A DNA stretch of 64,000 bases from an uncultured Chthonomonas sp. (GTDB taxonomy: Bacteria > Armatimonadota > Chthonomonadetes > Chthonomonadales > CAJBBX01), in NCBI GenBank assembly GCA_903951425.1, contig CAJBBX010000174.1, positions 24,642-88,641 of the forward strand. Direction: 5' to 3'. The position numbers were made by a program, and so were the translations under genes. The notes beneath the pieces are model-generated. The model saw only the letters and a program-made list of their open reading frames with translations. It was not told where the DNA came from and did not search any database. Positions 42,791 through 49,992 of this stretch are shown here, piece by piece (position 1 is the stretch's first letter; the number at the start of each line of letters is the position of its first letter).

Positions 42791-43822
42791 ATGAACCTGG
42801 ACCGCCTGAACGAGTTGCTCGCCCGCCTGCCCGGCATCTCTATCGCGGTGGTGGGCGACTTTTTCCTCGACAAGTACATGGTCACCGACCCTGCGCTCTC
42901 CGAGGTCTCCATCGAGACCGGCCTGGAGGCTCGCCAGGTGGTCCAGGTGCGGTGCAGCCCCGGCGCGGCCGGCACCGTGACGAACAACGTCTCGGCCCTG
43001 GGCGTGGGGCGCATCGAGGCCGTGGGCGTCATCGGCAGCGACGGCGAGGCCTACGAGCTGGCTCGTGGCCTCCGACGCACCCGTGTGGGCTGCCGGAGGC
43101 TCCGCCGTTCTCCCAGCCGATTCACGCCCACCTACACCAAACCCATGCGCCTCACTCCCGGCGGCGAGGTGGAGATAGAGCGGCTGGACATCAAGAACCG
43201 CCGAAGGCTTGCCGCCGCAGACGAGGTGCGCATCCTGGCCGCGCTGAAGTCCCTCGCCGGCCCGTCCTCGCCCGAGCGCGTGGACGGCATTATCGTGGCC
43301 GACCAGGTCGAAGAGCGCAACTGTGGCGTGGTGACCGACGCCGTGCGCGGCTTGCTGGCAGAGATCGGCCGGGCGCACCCCGAAATGCCGATCCTGGCCG
43401 ACTCCCGGGTGCGGATCGGCGAGTTCGAGGGCGTCACGGTGAAGCCCAACCATCTCGAGGCCGCCCGGGCGTGTGGGGACGAACCGGGCGAGATCGCAGA
43501 CGTCGAGGCCGCCATGGGGCACGGGCGCACACTGGCCGCGCGGGCCGGTCGCCCCGTCTTCGTCACGCTCGGAAAGCTGGGCGTCGCCGCCTGCACGGCC
43601 GACGGCGCCAAACGCGCACCGGCTCCCCCCGTGCGCGGGCCGATCGACATTTGCGGGGCGGGGGACAGCGTGGCCGCGGGCATCGTGGCGGCCCTCTGTG
43701 CCGGTGCAGATCCGCTGGAGGCCGCCCAGTTCGGCAACCTATGCGCCTCGGTCACCATCCACAAGCTGGGCACTACCGGCACGGCGTCGCCCGACGAGCT
43801 TCGGCGTGCGTTGACGGGCTGA
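42791..43822 (+). CDS. PfkB-family carbohydrate kinase (HldE-N-like)
   Basis: A 343-residue ribokinase/PfkB-family kinase, closest in motif pattern to the kinase half of HldE (RfaE domain I). The N-terminal substrate strand ISIAVVGDFFLDKYMV and EVSIETGLEARQVVQVRCSPGAAGTV contain the sugar-binding Gly-Ala-Ala-Gly. VTVKPNHLEAA provides the central PNxxE-type motif. The signature DICGAGDSVAAGIVAAL holds the catalytic Asp and anion hole. No cytidylyltransferase domain follows, and no heptose genes are nearby, so ADP-heptose synthesis is not supported. A kinase for a sugar released by the exported enzymes fits better. GAGGGA precedes the ATG. It is probably co-transcribed with the ThuA gene. Confidence 0.8.
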   Translation: MNLDRLNELLARLPGISIAVVGDFFLDKYMVTDPALSEVSIETGLEARQVVQVRCSPGAAGTVTNNVSALGVGRIEAVGVIGSDGEAYELARGLRRTRVGCRRLRRSPSRFTPTYTKPMRLTPGGEVEIERLDIKNRRRLAAADEVRILAALKSLAGPSSPERVDGIIVADQVEERNCGVVTDAVRGLLAEIGRAHPEMPILADSRVRIGEFEGVTVKPNHLEAARACGDEPGEIADVEAAMGHGRTLAARAGRPVFVTLGKLGVAACTADGAKRAPAPPVRGPIDICGAGDSVAAGIVAALCAGADPLEAAQFGNLCASVTIHKLGTTGTASPDELRRALTG

Positions 43823-43873
43823 TGGCTCCGTCCATCTGCCGCACGCGTCTATGGTTGTAGGAGGGCTTAAGCG

Positions 43874-44833
43874 ATGACACTGGCAAGGATCGGCGCACTG
43901 GCGGCCGCATTGGCGGTCTCCGGCGTAGCGCAGGAGCGCAAGGAGCCCGGCCGGGCCCCGTTGGCGCTACTGCCCACCGGCTCCCGCATCGCGGTGGTGG
44001 CGCTCAACTCCTCGGGCGGCGCCCCGGTGGACCGCGTGGTGGGCGATATGCTCACCGGCGCCCTCCGAAGGGCCGGCGTCCGGGTCTACGAGCGGCAGGA
44101 CCTCGACGTCGTCCTGCGCGAGCAGCGCTTGGGCCGCGAGGGCGTGCTCGACGCCAAGAGCGCCCCCGAACTCGGCCGAGTCCTCGGCGTTACCCATATG
44201 CTGGCCGTGAAGGCGACGGAGTTCGGTATCAAGGACAGCCGCATCGGCGGGCTGCTGGGCTCGGGCGTCATCGGCGGCGTGCAGCTCCGCTCCAGCACTG
44301 CCAAGGTGACGCTGGACGTGCGGCTGATCGACTCCGTCACCGGCGAGGTTCTGGTCACCGACGTGGCCAAGGGCTCCGAGACCACACCCGGCGCCACGCT
44401 GGGCGCTGGGACCATCCGCAACGGGGATATTGCACTGGGCGGCATCGACTTCGGCAGTAAGGAGTGGTCCGAGAGCTCCCTAGGCCGCGCGGCCCGCCGG
44501 GCGGTGGACGGCCTCGTCAAGCGGCTGGCGGGAGCATCGCCCGCGGCCGAGGGGCGCGTTCTGGCCGTACTTCCCGACGGCGGATGCGTAGTAAGCATCG
44601 GAGCCTTCGACAACGCCTCCGTCGGCATGGAGCTGACCGTCATCCGCACCGAGGACGTCCGAGACAGCCAGGGCGTCGTGGTCTGGAGCGACGAGCGCCA
44701 GGCGGGCCGCGTTCGGATCACCGAGGTTCGGGGCGACCGCGCCAAGGCCGAGACGATCGGCGATCCGCTGAAGCTGACCGAGGGCGACATCGTCCGCGCT
44801 CTCAGCACACCAGGGGGAAAAGAGAAACGCTAA
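43874..44833 (+). CDS. CsgG-family exported protein
   Basis: A 319-residue exported protein. After a short signal peptide (LARIGALAAALAVSGVAQ) comes a CsgG/LpoB-type domain: RIAVVALNSSGGAPVDRVVGDMLTGALRRAGVRVYERQDLDVVLREQ, then ELGRVLGVTHMLAVKATEF and VTLDVRLIDSVTGEVL. No lipobox Cys follows the signal, unlike curli CsgG, and no curli genes are near. The C-terminal 100 residues are an extra beta-rich domain (VLAVLPDGGCVVSIGAFDNASVG, MELTVIRTEDVRDSQG). Such periplasmic or outer-membrane CsgG-like proteins are common in diderms with poorly defined roles in envelope assembly. The stop TAA shares its last base with the endonuclease IV start. Confidence 0.8.
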   Translation: MTLARIGALAAALAVSGVAQERKEPGRAPLALLPTGSRIAVVALNSSGGAPVDRVVGDMLTGALRRAGVRVYERQDLDVVLREQRLGREGVLDAKSAPELGRVLGVTHMLAVKATEFGIKDSRIGGLLGSGVIGGVQLRSSTAKVTLDVRLIDSVTGEVLVTDVAKGSETTPGATLGAGTIRNGDIALGGIDFGSKEWSESSLGRAARRAVDGLVKRLAGASPAAEGRVLAVLPDGGCVVSIGAFDNASVGMELTVIRTEDVRDSQGVVVWSDERQAGRVRITEVRGDRAKAETIGDPLKLTEGDIVRALSTPGGKEKR

Positions 44834-45708
44834 TGGCTGATACCCAACCGCAGGGCCCTTCCACACGCCCGATGGGCGCCCATATGCCAACCGTCGGCGG
44901 CCTCCACAACGCGCTCACGTCCGGCCGTGACATCGGTTGCACCGCAGTCCAGCTATTCACCGGCAACCCGCGCCAGTGGCAGCCGCCGGCCCTCACCGAC
45001 GACGCCGTGGCCCAGTTTCGCCAGACCCTGGCAGACACAGCCATGCCCTTCGTGGTGGCGCACGACAGCTACCTGATCAACCTGGCCGCACCGGATCCCA
45101 AGGTGATGGGCGCCTCGCGCCGGGCCATGAGGGATGAGCTGGTGCGGGCCGACGCCCTGGGCATCGGCTGGGTGGTCACCCACATGGGCGCGCACCTGAA
45201 CACCGGCGAAGAGGCGGGGCTTGAGGCACTGATCGGCAGCGTTCGCCGCCTGCTGGAGGAGACCGACGGGCTCGCGTCGGGTATCGCCATGGAGACTACC
45301 GCCGGGCAGGGCACGGGCCTGGGCTACCTGTTCGAGCATCTGGCCACCGTCATCGAAGGCTCCGGCGGCAGTCCGCGTCTGGGCGTATGCCTCGACACCT
45401 GCCACATCTTCGCCGCCGGCTACGACATTCGCGACGCCGACTGCTTCAAGGAGACGCTGGACCGCTTCGACGCGACCATCGGATTGGACCGGCTGAAGGC
45501 GATCCACGTGAACGACGCCAAGAAGCCACTGGGTAGCCGCGTGGACCGGCACGAGCACCTGGGCAAGGGGGAGGTGGGCGAGGAGGCCTTCCGACTACTC
45601 GTTAACGAGCCGAGGCTGGCGGCGATCCCGCTGGTTCTGGAGACGCCCGAGTCCGAGACCATGCACAAGGTGAACCTGGAGTACCTCCGAGGCTTGCAGG
45701 CGACCTGA
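44833..45708 (+). CDS. nfo: Endonuclease IV (AP endonuclease)
   Basis: A 291-residue class II AP endonuclease. It cuts the backbone 5' of abasic sites in base-excision repair using three zinc ions. Family blocks are GAHMPTVGGLHNA, AVQLFTGNPRQW, VAHDSYLINLA, WVVTHMGAH, AMETTAGQGTGLGY and the two PROSITE-type signatures GVCLDTCHIFAAGYD and HVNDAKKPLGSRVDRHEHLGKG. Metal-binding His, Glu and Asp residues are all in place. The ORF track begins far upstream at 44464; the ATG at 44833 has GGGGGAAAAGAG nearby, overlaps the previous stop by one base and gives the normal family length. Transcription is probably shared with the CsgG-like gene. Confidence 0.92.
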   Translation: MADTQPQGPSTRPMGAHMPTVGGLHNALTSGRDIGCTAVQLFTGNPRQWQPPALTDDAVAQFRQTLADTAMPFVVAHDSYLINLAAPDPKVMGASRRAMRDELVRADALGIGWVVTHMGAHLNTGEEAGLEALIGSVRRLLEETDGLASGIAMETTAGQGTGLGYLFEHLATVIEGSGGSPRLGVCLDTCHIFAAGYDIRDADCFKETLDRFDATIGLDRLKAIHVNDAKKPLGSRVDRHEHLGKGEVGEEAFRLLVNEPRLAAIPLVLETPESETMHKVNLEYLRGLQAT

Positions 45709-45722
45709 CCGGAGGCGCGGAG

Positions 45723-46196
45723 ATGCGGCTACTGGGTGTAGCGGCGGGCCTCGCGGTCGTCGCGGCGGCGCTCTGGCTGGCGATGGGGCGTCGTGAGGCC
45801 CCGAAGCGGTCGCCTGCCCCCGTGCCTGCCGTCAGGGCGCCCGCCGTCACGGAGCCGCAGCCCGTGCCGGTGCCCCTGACCCCATACGAGGAGCGCCGCT
45901 CCGACCTCATCGAGAAGCGCTCGGCTCTGGTACGCCGCCTGCAGGAGACTGCTGCGGGGCCCGTCTCCTGCTCCTGGCCCGAGGAGCTAGACACCCTGGA
46001 CCTGACGCCGCACGGCGATCCCGAAGCGGTCGTCCCGGCCCTGGTGAGCGGCGTCATCGCTCCCGAAGCCTACGCCTACGGCATCCGGCGGGTCCGCTGG
46101 TTCGTTCGTGCGGACCCGCCGCCTGTCAAGACCTTCCGGCTGGTGGCCGAGAGTACCCGAGATGCGGATGGCTCGTGGCGCACCTTCTGGAAGTGA
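45723..46196 (+). CDS. Small membrane-anchored protein of unknown function
   Basis: A 157-residue protein with an N-terminal membrane anchor or uncleaved signal (LLGVAAGLAVVAAALWLAMG). A Pro/Ala-rich linker of about 35 residues follows, then a soluble domain with LTPYEERRSDLIEKRSALVRRLQET and VRWFVRADPPPVKTFRLVAEST. The linker would place the domain on the outside of the inner membrane. No family is recognised. The ATG follows GGAG closely (GGAGGCGCGGAG), 14 bp after the endonuclease IV stop, so it is likely the last gene of that operon. The stop at 46196 is convergent with the Gfo/Idh gene, 4 bp away. Confidence 0.65.
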   Translation: MRLLGVAAGLAVVAAALWLAMGRREAPKRSPAPVPAVRAPAVTEPQPVPVPLTPYEERRSDLIEKRSALVRRLQETAAGPVSCSWPEELDTLDLTPHGDPEAVVPALVSGVIAPEAYAYGIRRVRWFVRADPPPVKTFRLVAESTRDADGSWRTFWK

Positions 46197-46200
46197 CCGG

Positions 46201-47304
46201 TCAGTCGTCCACGGCGTCGTCCGGCAGGCCCAAAGGCAGCATGGCCGGGCGGCTGCAGGTGCTGGCAGCTTCGTAGTGCGCGCCGTTGGCCGAGGCGTCG
46301 ATGAAGCCCTCCATGACGTCCAGCACATGGTAGGCCAGCTCGCCGCAGGCGCGGTGCGGCCGGCCCGAGCGGATTGCCGCGGCCATATCCGCCACCGCCA
46401 CACCGCGGCGGTTGTTGGTGAACCCGTGCGTCAGCGGCGCCTCGCGCCACTCGGCGTCGGACTTGGTGCGGATCATCACCGGGCCACCGAAGCCGTTCGG
46501 GTCCGGGACGAGCAGCGAGCCCTCCGTACCGTAGACCTCGATGCGCGGTAGCGTGGAGTGCCAGACGTCGAAGGTGGTGAGGATCGTGCCGACGGCCCCG
46601 GAGGCGAAGTCCATGATGCCCGCGATGTGCGTGGGCGTCTCAACGGTCACCACCTTGCCCGCCTTGGGCTGGCTGGTGATGAGCCGCTCGGGAAAGGTGA
46701 TGCGGGTCGAGCCGGTGATGCGTCGAATGGGTCCCAGCATGTTCACCAGCGCGGTCAGGTAGTAGGGCCCCATGTCCATCATGGGCCCGCCGCCGACCTC
46801 GTAGTAGAACTCGGGGCTCGGGTGCCAGGTCTCGTGGCCGTGGCAGAGCATGAAGGCGGTTGCGCCTACGGGCTCGCCGATGGCCCCGTCGTCGATCAGC
46901 TTGCGGCAGGTCTGGTGGCCGCCGCCCATGAACGTGTCCGGCGCGCAACCCACGCGGAGGCCCTTCTCAGCGGCCGCGGCCATGAGGCGTGCGCCATCGG
47001 CGCGGCAAGTGGCCAAGGGCTTCTCGGCATGGACATGCTTGCCAGCGGCCACGGCCTGCAGGCTCACCTCGGCGTGGGCCTTGGGCACGGTGAGGTTCAC
47101 GACGATATCGATGCTCGGGTCCGCAAGAAGCTCCTCGACGGTGCACGACCTGGCCACGCCATACTCGGCGGCCTTGGCGGCGGCCCGCTCGGGCAGCACA
47201 TCGGCGCAAGCGGCTATCTCCAGGTTGCGGTAGCTCTGCCCGCCCTGCAGGTAGGCGCCGCTGATGTTGCCGCACCCGATGATTCCCACACGTGTTCGCT
47301 CCAC
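46201..47304 (-). CDS. Gfo/Idh/MocA-family oxidoreductase
   Basis: A 367-residue NAD(P)-dependent dehydrogenase or epimerase of the Gfo/Idh/MocA family, normal length. It starts at GTG 47304 with AAGGAG six bases upstream. The N-terminal Rossmann loop is intact (VGIIGCGNISGAYLQGG), followed by DIVVNLTVPKAHAEVSLQAVAAGKHVHAEKPLA with the catalytic Lys of the E-K-P block. The C-terminal domain has GGGPMMDMGPYYLTALVNMLG, where the Asp and Tyr replace the common D-x-x-x-H pair. This matches the branch that acts on sugars with various hydroxyl oxidations. Its neighbours do not reveal the substrate. It is divergent from the lipoprotein gene. Confidence 0.9.
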   Translation of the reverse strand: MERTRVGIIGCGNISGAYLQGGQSYRNLEIAACADVLPERAAAKAAEYGVARSCTVEELLADPSIDIVVNLTVPKAHAEVSLQAVAAGKHVHAEKPLATCRADGARLMAAAAEKGLRVGCAPDTFMGGGHQTCRKLIDDGAIGEPVGATAFMLCHGHETWHPSPEFYYEVGGGPMMDMGPYYLTALVNMLGPIRRITGSTRITFPERLITSQPKAGKVVTVETPTHIAGIMDFASGAVGTILTTFDVWHSTLPRIEVYGTEGSLLVPDPNGFGGPVMIRTKSDAEWREAPLTHGFTNNRRGVAVADMAAAIRSGRPHRACGELAYHVLDVMEGFIDASANGAHYEAASTCSRPAMLPLGLPDDAVDD

Positions 47305-47447
47305 TGCGCTCTCCTTGGGCCGCCGGATCTTGGGGCGGCGTGGGCTATTCTACCGAACGTGCGTTCCAGGCGTCACGCCGGGGCCCGGGATGCGTAGACG
47401 TTATTGTGCGGCGCCGGGGTTGCCGGCCGCCGGGGGAGGTCCATGCC

Positions 47448-48869
47448 ATGAAGATGAGCGTTTGGGTGCGAGGTTGGGCGGTGGCCGCCCTGGGCGGGTT
47501 GCTCGCAGCGTCGCTGACAGGCTGCGGCGGAGGAGGCAGGACGCCGGGGAGCGGCACCGAGGTCTCCGGTGTGGTGACGGATGTCGACGGGAAGTCAGTG
47601 GCCGGCGCGCGCGTTTCCGGCGGCGGGGTCACGACGACCTCGCTGAGCAACGGAGCGTTTGTGCTGACCGATACCCGGTCGGGCCTCCAGACCATCAGCG
47701 CCACGATCACCATCAACGGCCGGCCTTGGTCCGCCGAAAGCCGCATGGATGTGGTCGCCGCCGAGCAGAACCGGGGCGTCAACCTCGTGGTCTGCGATGA
47801 CGGCTACCAGGGCGGGATCGAGGGGCGCGTGATAGGTCCCGGCGGCGGTTCGCTGTCCGGCGCCAAGGTCTTCGTGGCCGGTCCCATCGCCTCCACGATG
47901 GCCGTCACCGACTCCGCGGGCGACTACCGCATAAGCCGCCTCACCTCCGGCGTCACCTACACCGTCACCTGCTCCCTGGCGGGCTACGTGAACCACTCGC
48001 AGACGGTGAAGATCGAGCGCAACGTGATCAAGTCGGTCTCCTTCGCCCTGGGCTCCGGCTTGCCGCAGGGAGCGCTGCCCGCGCCCCAGAACGTCGCCTC
48101 GCTGACCTGGACCGTGGCTGATTCGGTTTCCAGGGCGCCGTCGCAGGCCGCTGGTCTGTTGGAGTGGATCAAGCGCAACTACCGGGCTCGCGCCGGGTTC
48201 GCGCGCTCGGCCCAGGCGCAGCAGGTCGTGAGCCTCCAGCCGCCCACTCGCTCCACTCCTGCGGGTTCCGTGGTTGAGGTCGACCTCTTCTGGGACTACC
48301 AGAACTGGGATGACCTCTTCGGCGCCGTGATCCACCGGGGACAGGCGGCCAAGCCGCAGTTCGAGATCGCGCTGCTCCGCGACCCGCTGGCCTCCATGTT
48401 CGTGGACACCGACTACGCCCTCACGCCCGACACGACCTACTACTACAACGTGGCCCTGGTCGACACGCTGAAGTTCCCCGAGACCGGAGCCAAGGGCGTC
48501 GCCAGCGCGGATGTGACCGCCAATCCGTTCCGACCCACCTACATCGTGGCCCCGCGCGCCGGCGCCGCGGTCTCAGGCGACCCGACGTTCGAGTGGGCGC
48601 CTGTCTCCGGCGCGGCCGACTACCAGATCATGGTCTGGAACCGCTTCCCGGATCTGCAGAACACCGCCGACATTGACGGAGCCGTGCCGATCTGGCCCGC
48701 CAACCCCAACGCGCCGGGCGACAGCCTGGTGCCGGCAGGGCGGACGAGCCAGCGCTACACCGGCACCGTGCTGGTGCGCGGCAAGACCTACTACTGGCTC
48801 GTGGTGGCCTCGGATGCAGACGCGAAGACCTACTCCGTCACCGAGATTGGCAAGTTCGTAGCGCAGTAG
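47448..48869 (+). CDS. Lipoprotein with carboxypeptidase-regulatory-like domains
   Basis: A 473-residue lipoprotein. ATG 47448 has GGGAGG nine bases upstream. The signal ends in a lipobox, LAASLTGCGGGG, with Cys the likely lipidated residue. Two carboxypeptidase-regulatory-like beta-sandwich domains follow (VSGVVTDVDGKSVAGARVSGG and IEGRVIGPGGGSLSGAKVFV, ITRLTSG-type strand RISRLTSGVTYTVTC). The remaining 280 residues contain fibronectin-III-like strands (VVEVDLFWDYQNW, TYYYNVALVDTL, PTFEWAPVSGAADYQIMVW, KTYYWLVVASDADAKTYS). It is a surface or periplasm-facing binding protein; no catalytic motif is visible. It is followed by a hairpin that looks like a terminator. Confidence 0.8.
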   Translation: MKMSVWVRGWAVAALGGLLAASLTGCGGGGRTPGSGTEVSGVVTDVDGKSVAGARVSGGGVTTTSLSNGAFVLTDTRSGLQTISATITINGRPWSAESRMDVVAAEQNRGVNLVVCDDGYQGGIEGRVIGPGGGSLSGAKVFVAGPIASTMAVTDSAGDYRISRLTSGVTYTVTCSLAGYVNHSQTVKIERNVIKSVSFALGSGLPQGALPAPQNVASLTWTVADSVSRAPSQAAGLLEWIKRNYRARAGFARSAQAQQVVSLQPPTRSTPAGSVVEVDLFWDYQNWDDLFGAVIHRGQAAKPQFEIALLRDPLASMFVDTDYALTPDTTYYYNVALVDTLKFPETGAKGVASADVTANPFRPTYIVAPRAGAAVSGDPTFEWAPVSGAADYQIMVWNRFPDLQNTADIDGAVPIWPANPNAPGDSLVPAGRTSQRYTGTVLVRGKTYYWLVVASDADAKTYSVTEIGKFVAQ

Positions 48870-48885
48870 GCGCCGAACGTACTGA

Positions 48886-48917
48886 GGGCCGGCCCACCAG
48901 TTGGCGGACCGGCCCCC
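48886..48917 (+). terminator. GC-rich hairpin after lipoprotein gene
   Basis: GGGCCGGCCC pairs with GGACCGGCCC across a short loop (one internal mismatch), 16 bp after the stop. No U-run follows, so it is either a weak or a factor-assisted terminator. Confidence 0.5.
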
Positions 48918-49125
48918 TGAAGAACGGCGAAGGGTGGCCGTTCATGACCCGTAGGCTAAAACGGCTAGCCCCCCGCGTCCCTCCGTTGACTATGATCCAT
49001 GCCTAGTCACCACCCCCTTTCCTAGTCTGATCACATTATCGCGTGGCGACCACGGACTGTCAAGCGGTTCGGCGAGGTTTTTGCCCGGTTGTTTGGCGAT
49101 TTGCGCACCAAGCGGCTCATTGGCC

Positions 49126-49154
49126 TTGACACCTGCTCGCTCTTGCCCTACACT
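49126..49154 (+). promoter_or_regulatory. Consensus-like sigma-70 promoter of the sigma-factor gene
   Basis: TTGACA at 49126-49131, 17-bp spacer, TACACT at 49149-49154. The -35 is perfect and the -10 matches four of six. The predicted transcription start (about 49161) rules out the track start at 49154 and supports ATG 49217. Confidence 0.75.
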
Positions 49155-49216
49155 TGATGGCAGGGGCACGACGCACCCACACCGGATATCGGCTCGGCAC
49201 CAGCGGGGGCTGCTTG

Positions 49217-49894
49217 ATGGGACTTGGCTACGTAGATCGCTCCTCTCATTTTGCCGGCATGAGCGACGAAGACATAGTGACCATGGCCCAGCGCGGGTGC
49301 GCCAGCGCTGCCGAGTACATGGTTATCCGGTACCGCAATCTCGTGGAGAGCAAAGGGCGCACGTACTTCCTGCCCGGCGCCGACCACGACGATGTGGTCC
49401 AGGAAGGCATGATCGGCCTCTACAAGGCCATCCGTGACTTCCGGGGCGACCGGTTCGTCCGATTTCGGGCGTTTGCGGATGTCTGCGTCACCCGCCAGAT
49501 CATCACCGCCATCAAGGCCGCCGGTCGCCTGAAGCACAGCCCACTGAATAACTACATCTCGTTCAGCCAGTCCTCGCCCGAGGCTGACGCCGAGATTGAC
49601 CTGCTTGATCGCATCCCCGATGACCGCGCCAAGGACCCTTCGTGCTGCATTGACGAGCCGCGCGACGCTCGTGCGGTCTGCACGGCCATGGGCGGCGCCC
49701 TCTCGGATCTGGAGTCCGCCGTGCTGGGGTACTATCTGGAGGGTTGGTCGTACCGGGAGATCTCGCGCTCGCTGCAATGTGGCACCAAGTCGATTGACAA
49801 TGCCCTGCAGCGGATCAAGCGCAAGGTCGGTGCTGCACTGGACGGATGCGACGAACCGGGTGCGCCCCTCCATGCGTTCGCGGCGCCTCAGTAG
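49217..49894 (+). CDS. sigH: SigH-type RNA polymerase sigma factor
   Basis: A 225-residue sigma-70-family factor closest to Bacillus SigH (sigma-30). Region 2 reads MSDEDIVTMAQRGCASAAEYMVIRYRNLVESKGRTYFL. The core-binding and -10 recognition blocks are DDVVQEGMIGLYKAIRDF and FRAFADVCVTRQIITAIKAAGRLKHSPLNNY, almost word-for-word the SigH signature. Region 4 is a helix-turn-helix (LESAVLGYYLEGWSYREISRSLQCGTKSIDNALQRIKRK). It directs RNA polymerase to alternative promoters; in Firmicutes these govern entry to stationary phase and sporulation. No sporulation genes are in the window. Start 49217 has GGGGG seven bases upstream and lies downstream of a consensus promoter. Its last ten bases overlap tRNA-Thr. 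The symbol is assigned by similarity. Confidence 0.85.
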   Translation: MGLGYVDRSSHFAGMSDEDIVTMAQRGCASAAEYMVIRYRNLVESKGRTYFLPGADHDDVVQEGMIGLYKAIRDFRGDRFVRFRAFADVCVTRQIITAIKAAGRLKHSPLNNYISFSQSSPEADAEIDLLDRIPDDRAKDPSCCIDEPRDARAVCTAMGGALSDLESAVLGYYLEGWSYREISRSLQCGTKSIDNALQRIKRKVGAALDGCDEPGAPLHAFAAPQ

Positions 49895-49957
49895 CTCAGC
49901 TGGCAGAGCAACGCTCTTGTAAAGCGAAGGTCAGCGGTTCGAATCCGCTCTGAGGCC
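49885..49957 (+). tRNA. tRNA-Thr (anticodon TGT)
   Basis: A 73-base cloverleaf folds cleanly. The acceptor is GCCTCAG/CTGAGGC, then U8-A9, D-arm GCTC...GAGC, anticodon loop CTTGTAA (anticodon TGT, reading ACA), a 5-base variable loop, and T-arm AGCGG-TTCGAAT-CCGCT. The outermost anticodon-stem pair is A-A and the discriminator is C, both slightly unusual; CCA is not encoded. The first ten bases are also the last codons and stop of the sigma-factor gene. No separate promoter is obvious, so it may be processed from the sigma-factor mRNA. Confidence 0.9.
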
Positions 49958-49992
49958 CTCTAACTTCAGCCACATGCCCCACGATCCGGCCC

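Larger units (their letters stand above)
48870..49216. other. Intergenic region between lipoprotein and sigma-factor genes
   Basis: The first 50 bp hold a strong GC hairpin after the lipoprotein gene and the last 90 bp hold the sigma-factor promoter. The middle contains pyrimidine-rich DNA (CCACCCCCTTTCCTAG) with no gene that I can see. Confidence 0.6.

Noticed and set aside
42791-43822. ADP-heptose synthesis (HldE) role for the PfkB kinase
   Set aside because: No nucleotidyltransferase domain and no gmhA, gmhB or hldD-like gene nearby; a general sugar kinase is the safer call.
44464-44832. 123-codon upstream extension of endonuclease IV
   Set aside because: It overlaps the CsgG-like gene in another frame, is Arg/Gly-rich and exceeds the family length; ATG 44833 has its own ribosome site.
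43874-44833. Curli secretion pore CsgG
   Set aside because: No lipobox cysteine, an extra C-terminal domain, and no csgA, csgB, csgE or csgF neighbours.
49885-49957. tRNA-Thr as a mobile-element attachment site
   Set aside because: No integrase gene and no repeated tRNA 3' end was seen downstream within the window.
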